Positions 52,101 to 64,000 of a stretch of DNA of 64,000 nt are shown here, one piece after another. Source of the DNA: Styela clava (Eukaryota > Chordata > Ascidiacea > Stolidobranchia > Styelidae); assembly GCF_964204865.1 (NCBI RefSeq), contig NC_135259.1, positions 13,650,974-13,714,973 of the forward strand. The letters run 5' to 3'. The translations under genes and the position numbers were made by a program. Numbering within the stretch: the stretch's first letter is position 1; each line of letters begins with the position of its first letter. Below the pieces are notes generated by a model. The model worked only from the letters and a program-made list of their open reading frames with translations, did not search any database and had not been told where the DNA came from.

Positions 52101-52432
52101 TTATGCACAATTTAAATGTTTGATCCGAAGGTGTGTCCGTGAATTACAAAAACCAGCAAAATTTAGGTTGAAATATTGGGCAGGTCGTCAATTTATTACT
52201 CTAATTGACTGTGTTCTGTTTATTGGAATAGGTCAGAATAATTTTTGCGATACTGATGAAATTGCTCAGAAAACGATCATGATCTCCCACCAGACTCATT
52301 TTTGCAACATCTTATGTCCGACTCGGCTTCATAAAGATCGACTTTGTATCCTCTACGAGCTAAGAATATAGATGTGAGCGTTCCAACTGGACCTCCTCCC
52401 ACAATAATAGCTCTTCCTCGATAATCGTCCAT
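49110..52432 (-). CDS. KMO: Kynurenine 3-monooxygenase-like gene, frameshifted, possible pseudogene
   Basis: KMO is a FAD enzyme of the outer mitochondrial membrane that hydroxylates kynurenine in tryptophan breakdown. Exon 1 (52309-52432) begins MDDYRGRAIIVGGGPVG, the FAD-binding motif, and ends YEAESDIR. Exon 2 (51792 to about 51972; 51922 is an alternative edge) has GRQITLVLNLRGLTAL. Exon 3 (49110-50081) has GQYILLIGRLHLNQRLL, GCDGAYSAVR, WPRKQFLIAAFPN, then DAAHAMTALFGQGVN. Near 49512 the frame changes by one base between ISDHR and FLKQAPKP, with no intron able to repair it. The usual LGDAAHA is LCDAAHA here, and the protein stops after MTSLRK, without the C-terminal membrane region of vertebrate KMO. 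The exon 1-2 join is uncertain. Either a decaying gene or a sequence error. Confidence 0.88.
50140..50255 (-). mobile_element. tRNA-derived SINE, copy 6 (fragment)
   Basis: Contains CTCGCCCGGTTATCAGTCC, ATGTTGGGTATGAGGAGTG and AGTTATTTATAG. The tRNA-like end is missing. It lies in the KMO-like intron 2. Confidence 0.55.
50427..51496. mobile_element. Possible hAT element carrying a SINE
   Basis: The left end reads CAGGGGTCCACGAACCC and the right end GGTTGGTGACCCCAG, roughly complementary. Flanks cgttaacc and cttaacta are not a clean duplication, so the two ends may be independent remnants. A SINE (50775-51070) lies between them. Confidence 0.35.
50775..51070 (-). mobile_element. tRNA-derived SINE, copy 7 (best full-length)
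   Basis: About 295 bases. On the minus strand it starts with a tRNA-like head (A-box region in the complement of CTAACGCTTGACACGATGGG, B-box in the complement of GGGATTCTAACCTGCGAACC), then a body ending in the complement of GGATAGGAGGAGATTTAG. The head-to-tail order is a Pol III-type SINE. It is in the KMO-like intron 2. Confidence 0.85.
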
Positions 52433-53984
52433 ACTGAAAATATCTGTCTAATTATACATTGGTCATTGACTAAAAAAAAAGACCATGAAGAGCCTTGGTT
52501 GTTGCTAACAATATTACAGGTAATATAGTCCGACATCGTATACAATATTAAGGCTATAGCCGCCTTTAAACAAAGCGGTGAATAACAGGGCTGCCACTCT
52601 TGCCTGAATAAAAACATCTAGATTGATCTCGAAAAACATTCAGATTGAAAAATAAAACATCTAGGCAATACATCTAGATGAAGTCATTGAATTTAATGAA
52701 AAGTAACCACAATACAGTAATATTAGATGTCGAAGAAGCTAACATCATAACCTAAAATTCAATTCCCACATGCAGAACTTACAAAAGGTATTGTTCTTAT
52801 CATCTGAAGGGGCAAACCATTCCTTAAGACAATTTTTTCTAAATTTTTGCTGGTGTATACACTTTGGCATTTTGAAAAGTTGATGTTTAAAAAGAGACAA
52901 ATTCAATAGCACTTATAAATTTAAATGACTTGATAATTTTAAAACCCCTTGGCAACAATATCATCGGACCAACGTCGTCCTTTCTATTTAACGTTAAAAA
53001 AAACGTCACATGTTTTAAACATGTTTAATTTGTTATTTAAATATTTTAAGTACATATGGTACCGGTGGACGAATACAATAAAAATGAGTTTTATCAATAC
53101 TTCTAAATAATGAAATAATCTTCATTCACCTATTACAGTATTATACACATCTCTTTATTTATTTCCCACTGAATAATATTTAGAACCTTGAAGAAAATAT
53201 AGATTTTAGAGCTAACATCTAGGCTCCGAATGTGACGAATGTGTTGCATTGCATTGGATCACATATTCACAACACAAATAATGTGCACGATTGTCGGACA
53301 CGAAACTGACCTATTTACTGTTGTGATATATTATTTCTGTAGATGTGATTATGATTGATGTTTGCAGTGATATTGTTGAAACAGAGCTCCTATAGTTTCT
53401 TCAGTTATCCGTTAAACATATGTAAATAAATATGTGAACATGTGTAAAAAATATGTGGTAAATAGCTTAATTACAAATTATTCTTTTTTATTGCTCATTG
53501 CTAGTATGATTTTACTTATTTTTTATTGTAAACCAGTGACATTTTGTGACTAACTATATGAAATCCCATGAGCTTATCATGAGAACAAAGTGACACGCAC
53601 TCACGTCAAAGAGGATAGAGACTCACTTCAGAAAATGCCATGTCCCACTTATTTCACACTTGCCACAGGCGTATGAATCTCACTTTATATATATATATAC
53701 GTTGACAATTACCAACCGATGGAAACAGCTCTGACATAAAAATAATAATAACTAAACGATCCATATGTACATTTCGTGTCCAATAACAAAATATTTCTCA
53801 ACACGTGCGTTAATGAGGTGTTACAAGAAATTTTAAAACCGAGTTTTGAATAACCCACTTTTGATTTTGTTTGTATGTTGCGACATTCGTACTAGGAGTT
53901 GAAAAGGGATAGAGAAACGAGCATGAAATTCAATGCTTAACCAAAATTTAAAAAAATTAAAACTTGTGTTGTTGTTTGTGTATA

Positions 53985-54287
53985 GAAGTGTGGTTTACAA
54001 CCATTTTTCTATTGTCACCTTTGTTGCGCAAAAAATCCAGTGTCTTATTAAATTTTTCATGCAATGAATGAACCAGTTCTCATGAATTCTTTTTGCAAAG
54101 ATGGACACTTCAACTTTATTTAATAAAATGAGAATTACCACCCAGAGCTGCATCATCTTTCATTGCTACAACAATAAAAGTTTCACTAATTCATCAATAA
54201 CTCTGACAATTTTTAATAGGCTTGTGGGACACTTGAATAAGGTTTCTGTGGCCCTGAAATGGGCCATGGCCCACTGGTTGAAAACAG
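53985..54287. mobile_element. Possible short hAT-type element
   Basis: The left end GTGGTTTACAACCATTTTT and the right end CCCACTGGTTGAAAACAG are approximate inverted repeats of the CAGTGGTTTTCAACC type. The inner right part GGGCCATGGCCCACTGG is characteristic. Flanking duplication is unclear. Confidence 0.5.
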
Positions 54288-56214
54288 GTTGTATAATCTA
54301 AATTCTAAACGAATAATATTCAACCTTCCAAAATGAACCAAAGCACGTATATGTAGGTTTTAGCCACTTGCGAGATATCACAATTCACAAAACGCTTCTG
54401 CGACGCGCTGCAACCTGACGAGTAAAATTATTTTCACCGGCAATCACGTACTCGCGAAACATCCAATTTATTGACTAAAAATAAACATGGTATATTGCGC
54501 AAGACAATATTTCGTTTGGGTAATCTTGACAGAAAATAACGAACATAAAATAATTTTCGGGGTCTCATGAATTGAATGGTGGATATATTCAATGGTGTGG
54601 AGTTGATATTAGTTTAATGAAATGTTGTTGCAGTATCCCAAATATTTAAGTGATTCTTAATGAGTGCAAAATCCAGCCTATCATAAAAGAGAATCAGATT
54701 TTTGATAATCACGTCAATAACACTTTGCGGGGTGCAATAAAAACTTTGAAATTATACGTGATAATTCATACTTTTATACAAATCATCGAAGATAGTTGCA
54801 AACTAAAAAAACGATTATATTTCTGAAGACAGTGTATAGTACCATAAAGTTGAAAAAATACCTTTAAACAATATGGACACTTGTGGAATTGCAACAAAAG
54901 AAACGTAGCACTGAAGCAAAAGCAATTCGTTATCTGCTTTAATGATAAACCTCAATGATAAAGATCAAAGCATTTTACACAGACGAACGTTTTGAATTTT
55001 ATACTTTCGAACATTTATTTAAATATTCGAAAATACATGAAGCTGCGTCATTTTCCAATGGACTAATCTAAACGGCATTGAAATAAATCCACTCAGTGTA
55101 TATCTTGTATAAACAAATATATCCCCGGTGCAATAGAAGCACTTGAATAGATAACCAACAGCTGATCATCGATAGATCCACTGTAGTTATTTATAGTAGA
55201 AGAAATAGTTACATGTATTTACAAATATAAATTTATATCTTCAGCAGGGTCAGTGTAAGAGCCAAAATCTTAAAGGCGAAGACTTAACTTTTACTAGAGT
55301 AAAAGTTACAATTTTTAATGAGATTAGTTACTGATGACATCTATGACAGCTTTTAAACAGATGCTAGAAATTTCAGTAACTCAGCACTCCCTGTATAATA
55401 GAAACAGCTTGATTGTTTTCAACTTGCTTCAACTTCAACTTTCAACCTCCGAATTTGGCAATCGATGAAATCACGATAAGTATCTTTAGGTGATTTTACG
55501 CACGTAGAGAGACTAGCCACGAAGTATATGAGAGTAACGGTACGGTGGCATTAACTGTCCGTTTCACGCAGTTGGCTTAGTTAGTAGACTTAAGCTTGTC
55601 GAAGTGCCGATCATTTGATTGTTTGTACCATTTGTACCCAAGTACCATTTCGTTTGTTTTGGTTAGCGCCCGGGACATAAGATCTTCACCCAGGTATATT
55701 CTATTACCGCGTCAGAACAGTTCAAGAAGGCTATTTGTATTTATGATGCCGCCACGTGGTATATTATATGAACCAGACAGTATCTCGTGTCTTGATATAA
55801 AATTTTAAAACTCAATTATGAGCTATAAAGTTAGCAATACTCAAATATATAGATACGAAGAACATGCATCGGTACAGATAAAGCAAGGCCTCAGATGTCC
55901 AGCTGGGCAACAAGTTTTTCAAAAAGATCGGGGGACAAGTCAAACAAAAGCAGACAAACATAGCGGAATAAGGTGCTTGCCTATTTCATACAAAGTGTTC
56001 CAATGCATCAAAATAAAACAACAAAAATTTGGATGAACAAGAGAGCAATTCTCAAATAAATGCAGACAAATGTTTGGCCGTAGATGTCTAAGTTGATAAA
56101 TCAACTGCAGCTTACGAAATTGCAGCAAGTAGGCTAGTGTCTACCCTCTATTGTTGCGTAAGAATAGAGCAGAGCCTACGTAACAGGAAGTAAACGACAT
56201 AGAAAGGTGAAATG

Positions 56215-56380
56215 TATCTATTGATTCATATACACGGCATATTAGATTTTAAAATAAGAATCAATAAAACATTCATAATAAATACAATATCGCCACGCTA
56301 ATACCCAAATTGCGTAGTCATATTTTGAGAAAAACGTAAAACTTCCTAATGCCATTGTGATGCCATTGAGAGAAAATAAT
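56215..56380. repeat. Repeat related to 31730-31860
   Basis: Shares ATTGATTCATATA, then AATCAATAAAACATTCATAAT, with 31730-31810. Probably an internal part of the same hAT-type family; no ends were found. Confidence 0.5.
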
Positions 56381-57707
56381 TTCCCATCGTTCAATTTTTT
56401 AATCTTATCCGGATTTTAAATTATTATGCATGATGTAGGCATGTGACGCCATAATGACGCACTATGACTTATGCGCAAAAATGTGCCTATGACTTGTGGA
56501 CATACCCAATTTTGCAACTTGACTATATCCATCAGTCCTGAAAACCAAACATTCGAAAAATGTCTATCTGTTTTAATAACATTATTTTTTACGTTTAAAA
56601 TATATATTTGATCAGAATAACGCGCTCTACACACCCACCGAAAACAAAACTTTCTATAAATATAAAAAAGCAATGAAGCCTCAAATAAACTCTGAAAGTG
56701 GATATCACAAGTGCCCACTTCCCTATGCCATAGTGTAAATTCAAATTTATAAACACTAAGCTAGAATCTATGATGCAAAAACTCGAAAAAAACTCGAGTT
56801 GTTGCCGATGTTGGAATTCAATATGACGGCGCAATTGCTATAATGTGCATGGCACATAAATCTCCATTTTTTTGCGTTTCGAAATCCTTGGGAAAAAATC
56901 TGAATTAACTGAAAGGTGCGCAGCATTACATAAATAAATACTGTATAAAAAACTCAAAACCGCCAAAAAGTGACTTACGCATTGGTATTGGTACAGATCA
57001 TTTACAATCGATCGGTCCATTGGTATTTTCGTTTCACGATTGTTGACCGAGTTGCTGTGATTGACTGCTTATTATATACAATAAAAAAATTGAATTCTGA
57101 CGTAATTGTATCATTTGCACGTAGGCTAATTTTAATATACAGTGCTCGTGTCCGACTCTTCCTCAATTGATTTATCGGTCTTAATTTACTGGTACAAATT
57201 AAGGTAAAAAGATTTTTATCGATATACGAGATCAGTTTCGTTACAATTCATTCCCGCGCGGCGTGCATGTATTTGTGATAGATAAAGAAGTCTTTCATTT
57301 CAGCAATTGTGGAGTTTCGTTGGCCCGTGGAATCTGCTATTGCTGTGCCTAATCAACGTTTTAACTGGTAACTTTATTTTTTATTTCGCGTCTAGCCAGG
57401 GGCGGATTATGCTGCGTCTAGCTATGTAAAAGTTGAATGACAGATTCTTTGAATAAATTGCTAGATGAAGATACAAAATGTTAATACAAAAATATTAAAA
57501 CATAATTACTGCATAAATAGCCAAATTACTTTTTTAACGTCATATTTTAAAGATTTCTGTACGAGTAGTGTTTTGGACAATGTTAGTTTTTATTAGCCCG
57601 GGTTATTTGAATATACATTCAGACACAACAGCATCCGATATTTATATTCTTTCAAAATTTATTAAATGCAGATCTTAAATAGTACTTAACACACTAACCT
57701 AGGTAAG

Positions 57708-59495
57708 ATGGGGACGTTATCTGTACCAAGTGACAAAAAATATTTGTTAATCGATTGTGACCCCGGTGTGGACGACAGCTACGCTATCATGATGGCTCTA
57801 GCTCAATTCCCGAAAGTTGAAGTTGTTGGAATCACCTGTGCAAATGGAAACGTTGGATGTCGCCAAGTGACGATGAATGCCGCCAGAATTTTGAAGCTGA
57901 TGGGCATGCTTGATAAGGTTGGAATGAACTTTATCATTCTCAGCTTAATCTTACTATTGTAAGCTAAGACACTCTTTGCGAATAGTACAGTTTGTGGCAA
58001 TGAGAATAAGACTTTTATCTAAGGAGATAATAAAGCCCATACGATAACTAAATATATGTCGGGTATGGGACTAAGTGCCAGTTTTTTGTTCCTGATTCAT
58101 GGACTTGATAATAGGAAAAGCTGTATTCGACCAACAGTTAAGCGAACCAACAATCATCTCGCACGTAATTATCCTGCACGATATTAAATCCTGCAAACCG
58201 CGCATTCGGGGTAGTGAACAGTGCAACGTCAAGCATGAATGCACGATTATAAAACGCCGTGCAATAATAAAAGTAGTAATATTAATGAATATGTTGTAGG
58301 TTCCTATCTTCAAAGGTTGTGACGAACCCATTGTTAGGAACCCTGGCAAACTGAATGCAGCAAGTTTTCACGGGAGTGACGGTTTAGGAGATGTTCCCGA
58401 TGCTGAGCCACGGGCCGATGAAAATCTGTTGAAACTTGTACAGGTTGGTTATTGTTACTCGAGATCACAATTTTAATATTTTAGATAAAGACAGCGATGA
58501 TTAAGTAGACACGTAAAATTTATAAACTATTTTTTATACCAATGGAAATCAAATTAAAAAAACTATCAGTAAAGAGATAAAATTTGTGCAAGTTCACCGA
58601 AACCGTGTTGACTTAGCCTTGCTATTTTTGCGATAAAGCCAATCGTGGTTTTGTATTTTTCTAGGAAGAAAATGCTGTGAATGCAATTTTACGGTTATCA
58701 AAAATACATCGAGGGGAATTGCAGGTAAGTCGTTTATTATCAGAGAATTGCTTGGTATTTAACCTTCCTTCAAATGAATTATAACGACTGTATAATGAGA
58801 CAAAAGTTTATAACACTTTCAATAATTTCCTAATTTCCTAGTGCTTAGTTCAGCAGATATATGTGATATTATATGAAATTTAATTTTTAAAGATTCTTGC
58901 CATCGGTGCATTGACAAACATTGCTATCGCAACAAAAGTTGACACGGATCTTCCAAAACGAGTAAAAAGTATTCACATCCTTGGTGGAACAATTCCAGGC
59001 AAAGGAAACTTTACACCTGCATCGGAGTACAACTTCTACACAGATCCTGAAGCAGCACATATTGTATTGAACAATTTTTCACCTCACTGCAAAGTACAAC
59101 TCGTGACAGCCGAACTTGTCGCGAATCACCCGCTCTCCGCTGATTGGTTTGATGAACTTCTGACAGGCGACGAGCCAAAGAGACAATTTTACCGCGAGAT
59201 ATTTAAGAAAAGACAAAACGAATATCTGGAAGGTATCAAGGCTGGGTTTTACAGTGGTTATCTGATATGGGATACCTATTCAATGGGTATTGTTCTGGAC
59301 CCTACGTGTGTGATAGGGTCCACGAAAGTCCGTGTTGGAGTTGAATTAGGGGGTAACATTTCCAGGGGATCTCTGATTGTCGATTACAACGATATTGGGG
59401 GCCAACAGTACACCCTCAACGAAATCGAACTCATAGAAAAATTAGACATGGAAAAATATAAAAAATTGATGGCAAATGCATTCCCTTCAATTTGA
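57708..59495 (+). CDS. Inosine/uridine-type nucleoside hydrolase (4 exons)
   Basis: Exons 57708-57917, 58300-58443, 58665-58724 and 58893-59495 are all phase 0 and sum to 338 residues plus stop, the normal family length. These enzymes split the N-glycosidic bond of nucleosides into base and ribose using a calcium site. The N-terminal LLIDCDPGVDDSYA carries the metal-binding aspartates. Exon 2 has GDVPDAEP, exon 4 begins ILAIGALTNIA, a conserved active-site strand, and later has GGTIPGKGNFTPASEYNFYTDPEAA. The late active-site position reads WDTYSM, without the histidine of protozoan enzymes, as in animal and plant-like relatives, so substrate preference is open. ATG 57708 gives the family start. 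A SINE lies in intron 1. Confidence 0.93.
58021..58225 (-). mobile_element. tRNA-derived SINE, copy 8 (diverged)
   Basis: Contains ATGTCGGGTATGGGACTAAG, TTCATGGACTTGATAATAGG, CTCGCACGTAATTATCC and ATTAAATCCTGCAAACCGCG. It sits in intron 1 of the nucleoside hydrolase gene. Confidence 0.65.
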
Positions 59496-59629
59496 CGCCA
59501 AATAGGCTAATCATCACAATGTTTGGCAATTCAATTTTTAATATTTTAATATGCTATATATATATATCATAAAAAACGTATTCTAACTAGAGATGTACCG
59601 ATACCACTTTTGTCGCCGATATCGATCCG

Positions 59630-60312
59630 ATGTGGGAATTAGTTACCACTACGCATTAATTGTTCCGTTGAATGGTTTGATTGGTTGCGTCCGACACGAG
59701 TTTTGACTGACAACAGTTTTTTCCCAAGTTTGTCAACCTGACGATAGACACTGGCAGTCGAGAATAGACGTTTAAGACACTTTGTGATTTCATTGCAATT
59801 CCGACCATATATATACAGAATACAATCTTATAACTGTTATCAAGACTAGCTTAACAATGAAAGATATTTACGCTTTATATAATTAATCGAATAGCGAATA
59901 ATATTAAAAACGTGATATCTAATATATATATACAGAATACAATCTTATAACTTTTATTAGAACTAACTTATTAACATTGAAATATATTTACGCTTTATAT
60001 ACTTTATCGAGTAGTGGATAATATTAAAAATGTGATATCGTTGTAAACAGAAACTCCTTTTATCTTAAAATACGGGTAGTTATGTACGTCGTACGGATGG
60101 AAACTTACATATAATTATTTCAATCAGTGCCTAAATGTCTTGAGGAAATAATTTTTAATTTGATAATGACAGGACACAACATGTTATGTTCTTAAAAGTG
60201 GTGTAATTCGATTCTTACGGAAGTTTTTGTTTGAAATTTGGGAAAAATTGAATTTGTTTTCCTATTTTTAACATGAAATGGCGTACATTTTGGGGTTAAT
60301 TGCTATATTAAT
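59630..60312. repeat. Repeat element A (with internal duplication)
   Basis: Shares 59636-59815 with 61978-62150 (for example GAATGGTTTGATTGGTTGCG and AGTTTGTCAACCTGACGAT). Two inner units of about 115 bases, near 59812 and 59926, each start ATATATACAGAATACAATC. The end, GGGGTTAATTGCTAT, also matches copy B. It is preceded by GAGATGTACCGATACCAC, which resembles a hAT end. Confidence 0.75.
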
Positions 60313-60582
60313 TGACTAGATTGACCTTTCGTTGTTTCGTCACCAAGAGTCATTATCGATTTCAGTTTGGACGATATTAGATGAAATTTCCCAGAATGTG
60401 ACTTTGAAAGTAAGAGCTACGCTTTGGGGTTTTCCTTAGACTTTGTCGAAAAGATATCGAATGGAAATATACTTGACGTCATAAGTTAGTCGAAAATAAT
60501 GTTGAGAGATATGTACGTATCAAATTTCGGCTGAGAAATTAAATTTCGATTCCGAGGTTAGACAGTCAATATTGCCTTAGGT

Positions 60583-61669
60583 CAGTGGTTCCCAAACTTT
60601 TCAGAGTTGCGACCCACTATTTATTACCACAGCTTATGGCGACCCATTTAAATTTTTAAGACAGAACACAGCAATGGCTAATCATCGTAAAACTACCGTG
60701 TTACCTCGAAAAAAAGACCTGGCCTGAAAATGAGACCTAATTTGAATTTCAAACATGATTTTACTTAAACCCTACCCTTGAAATAAATTTAAAATGTGTG
60801 GGATAGGAAAGGTTCAATGACCCGAGGTAAGGTGAAGATCACACTACTATTCAAGATTGTGTGATGTCACAATCACAATTATGATATTTGTCACTTGATT
60901 TTTGTATAGGAAATACAAATAAAAACAATGGATGTCGGTTTTTGCATAATGTTTATTAAAAAATCTCGTGATTTTCTACAATGTAATTTTATTTTTGATA
61001 AATGAACTCAAAAGACATCTTCTAAAAAAACACCATAGTGTTATTCTTCAGAAGAAAATAAATCTAAATCCTGTCTAAATTCCTAGGAAACACGATTGCT
61101 GTACAGTGTACAAAAACTGCTATGCGTAAAAAGGCCACATGGTTAGTCTTTGTGTAGCAAATTTTTGTTCCTTTGAGAAGATCGTAAAAAGGAAACTTTG
61201 ACAGATTAGAATTTAAATTAAATTTAATTTTTTTTTTTTTTTTGAAGATTTACGTATTCGAGTCGCCACCGATCGTAATACCCAGTATAACGAGAATATC
61301 GGTCAGAGACCGAAGACTTATCGATTGAAAGTTAGGGATCCCCTAAAACAGCGCTCTTACTCCATAGTGACACCTTGTGTCCCATCACTAATTAATTAAT
61401 ATTTCGCTAATTATACGACAATTTATCCAAAATCAATAGGCTTCTGGTACGACATATGATGAATGCACATGCAAAATCTGGAGCAGATTCAATCTCGCTT
61501 TCGTGAGATATCGCGTGCATCTAACAGACAGACAAATAACTATCAACATACTTACCGATTAAAATCGATAACTAATAATTAATAAAAGCTTTCTACATCT
61601 TTTCACGACCCACTAAGATTCCTTTTGCGACCCACCAGTAGGTCGCGACTCATAGTTTGGGAACCGCTG
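60583..61669. mobile_element. hAT-type element with exact 8-bp target duplication
   Basis: A 1,087-bp element with ends CAGTGGTTCCCAAAC and, complemented, CAGCGGTTCCCAAAC. It is flanked by ccttaggt on both sides (60575-60582 and 61670-61677). Inner parts read GTTGCGACCCACT and GCGACCCACCAGTAGGTCGC. No intact transposase frame was found, so it is non-autonomous or decayed. It separates repeat copies A and B. Confidence 0.93.
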
Positions 61670-61977
61670 CCTTAGGTGATTTGAAACGTCCTTTTCGTTC
61701 ACTAGAATGATGAGTTGATGATCCACGTTTTTGTTGAACAGTTCCTCGACTTTCTTTGCGCCAGGCCTGTTGCAAGAAAGAGAATTGTGTGATTAGCAAA
61801 TGCCACCCGTTTTGCGACTTATAGGATATATATTGAATGTCAAAGTTTTCTTATCGCGTTCCTCTCCGTAGGCTGGCTGATTGGATTGATGAGAGTGTTC
61901 TCCGTGCTTGGGCTCCGTTGATCTGGTCCTACGTCAGAAGGCCGTTCAAAGGTCGGACAAGTCTCCAAAATATGTAG

Positions 61978-62295
61978 AGATTAGTTACCACTACACATAA
62001 TTGTTTGTTGAATGGTTTGATTGGTTGCGTCTGACACAAGTTTTGACTGACAACAGTTTTGTCCCAAGTTTGTCAACCTGACGATATACACCGGCAGTCG
62101 AGAATAGACGTTTAAAACACCTTTTTATTGCAATTTTATTGCAATTCCGACAATATATATACAGAATACAATCTTATAACTTTTATCAGAACTAACTTAA
62201 CATTGAAAGATATTTACGCTTTATATGAAAAATTGAATGTTTTTTCCTATTCTTAACATGAAATGGGGTACATTTGGGGGTTAGTTGCTATACCG
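61978..62295. repeat. Repeat element B (internally deleted sister of A)
   Basis: Same blocks as 59630-60312 in the same order but shorter: one inner unit instead of two and a deletion before the terminal AACATGAAATGGGGTACAT. It ends GGGTTAGTTGCTATA. Confidence 0.75.
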
Positions 62296-64000
62296 TTACC
62301 AACTAAAAACGCCGATACTTATACCGATATTACAAAAACGTCGATATTTCGATACGATGTAAATATTACCTCAAGTGCGCAGGGCAGACGGGTTAAAACA
62401 CTAGTATTTGAGCATTATTCATACTAACGAATATCGTTTTTCGTGTTCGTAAGAATATCGAATATTGCCCAGACATCTTAGCGCCGCCGTCCACGTTTTA
62501 ATTGAAAACATTTCACATATATTTTGTTTTATGTTTCATTGTAATTGTGCGTCGCGACAATAAATTACAGCCGGCATGAAAGGATTTCAATCAGTGCTGA
62601 ATAGAAATACCTATAGCACGTCTAGGATGTTTTTGATTTTACTATTTTATAATATTTTACAATCCTTATCGTATGTTTCGAGATAGTCTGAGCGGTCACT
62701 GCAATAAATCCAGGAGGAAACGGTGTAGTTGAACAAAATTAAAATTGATTGGATCACAATATTTAATTCTTGGGTAGAGATAATTGTGTCGTACTTGTAC
62801 GTATTTAACATTACTATTAAGTTATGCCCGTCCTCCAGGTCCTCTGTAGTTTGTTTGCCCTTTGTTGTTGTTTTGTTTTTTGTTTGTTCAGAGTGACCAA
62901 ATAAAATTGATTGATTGATTGATTGAATTTATATGAGACTTTACAATGATAAGATTATTATCAAAGACTAATTTCTATGTCCCTGAATTTTAGAAAAATG
63001 GATAGTATTTATGTGGGAGATTTTACAATGTATTCGGAATTTCAGTTTCGAAATTATTTTTTAGAATGTATTCGAAATATTCAATGGTTATGGTCATCCC
63101 TGCTCATATGGTTTGGCTACCAGGGTGGTAAAATAAATGAATGTTCAGCCTACTTATCTTATCAAAATGGTACATTGAGTTACGTGCGCAAAATTTTGTA
63201 CCAATATAAGGACATATTTTGTATTTACACGTTGGAAAATCCACTAATATTCGATTGATATATTTCTTCATAAATCTTATGTAATATTCGAAGCGTCAAT
63301 ATAGAAAAATTTGGCAGCGAAAATAGCCAAAGTTGAGCCTTAGTTGAGCGTTTGGTTGCTAAATAGCTAAGATCAGGTTAGAATCCTATTCACGTTTCTA
63401 CTCGCGAGGGTAGGGAGATGCATATATATATATATATGTGTATCTTAGTTTTCTTCCTCGTCCCGGACAAGCCTTAAAATGAGGTGCTCAACCGTGATTC
63501 ACGCTTGACAAGAGATTTCAGTATCAAACCTTTTGCATTGGAATTTCATTTGTATAACCCTCTTCCGGTTTTGTTTTTAATTTTTTCACTTTCCAGTCTT
63601 TATCAACTCACAACCCAGATGCAAATTGAAAACTAAAGGTCATCGATTACCAAGTTTCACGTCACAGGAGAAGTTGGAAAGCCGCTCTAAATATCACACA
63701 ATTTCCTAAAAACTACTTCCCATCTGCCTACCCACGTATATATCGAACATTGCGTCATGATCGTTTACGTGCACAAAAATAAGCGCATATCACACTGAGT
63801 ATATGTGCATAGTCCATAAAATGTTTCTTGTTCAATCCAGTTCTCTTACTGACTTAGCCGCAGGGTAACGTAGTATATCGCCCCCACAGACTTATAAATT
63901 GATGAAAGTTATTAAATATATATATATATATATATACCTATTGAACGTAAATGATATCTTAAATTGATTTATACCTGAATAAATAAATACTATAGTATTG
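62296..64000. other. Right-edge non-coding region
   Basis: No supported gene. It includes an AT microsatellite at 63421-63438 and another at 63915-63938. A plus-strand frame of 93 codons (62977-63258) has no motifs and no splice partners. Around 62300-62370 the words CCGATACTTATACCGATATT and TCGATATTTCGATACG suggest a hAT-type end. Confidence 0.45.

Larger units (their letters stand above)
52433..57707. other. Intergenic region between KMO-like and nucleoside hydrolase genes
   Basis: About 5.3 kb between two divergently transcribed genes, so it should hold both promoters. Mostly AT-rich sequence with transposon scraps at 53985-54287 and 56215-56380 and an AT run near 53684-53699. The open frames present are short and have no motifs or splice support. 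Confidence 0.5.

Noticed and set aside
62977-63258. A 93-codon plus-strand frame.
   Set aside because: No motif, no exon signals and biased toward AT-rich codons; treated as chance.
1-64000. CRISPR arrays, prokaryotic operons or phage genes.
   Set aside because: No regularly spaced repeats of the right kind, and the coding regions are intron-split eukaryotic genes.

Overview
The window is animal (metazoan) nuclear DNA. It is AT-rich, its genes are split into many short exons joined by GT-AG and a few GC-AG introns, and it is crowded with DNA transposons, a tRNA-derived SINE family and one LINE type. Gene content and compact introns fit an invertebrate, possibly a tunicate, but the sequence alone does not fix the species. 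No operons, CRISPR arrays, rRNA or convincing tRNA genes were seen.

Four protein-coding loci were reconstructed by joining exons with matching splice sites and reading phase. (1) Minus strand, 21182 to 1135: a 29-exon ZNFX1-like gene encoding an SF1 RNA helicase followed by NFX1-type zinc fingers, about 1,566 residues. (2) Plus strand, 32289 to 41701: a 14-exon TTLL2-like tubulin tyrosine ligase-family gene, 814 residues. (3) Minus strand, 52432 to 49110: a kynurenine 3-monooxygenase-like gene with an internal frameshift and a missing C-terminal tail, possibly a pseudogene. (4) Plus strand, 57708 to 59495: a 4-exon inosine/uridine-type nucleoside hydrolase, 338 residues. The four genes have no obvious shared pathway; the order looks like ordinary eukaryotic gene neighbourhood.

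The most unusual structure is an apparently identical tandem duplication of 3,470 bp (13429-16896 and 16899-20366) inside the ZNFX1-like gene. It doubles exons 3-7. Splicing straight through both copies would put the second exon 3 out of frame and reach a stop after nine codons, so either one copy is skipped, the allele is broken, or the assembly is wrong here.

The rest is mostly mobile-element debris: hAT-type elements with 8-bp target duplications (10344-10782, 33465-33955, 47939-48141, 60583-61669), at least eight copies of one SINE family in introns and intergenic DNA, an L2/CR1/jockey-like LINE (23690-25730) and a separate copy of its 3' end (48225-48700), several short tandem arrays, and a duplicated repeat at 59.6-62.3 kb. 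I found no convincing new biological system; the leads are the duplicated helicase exons, the altered C-terminal finger, and the recurring hairpin repeats.
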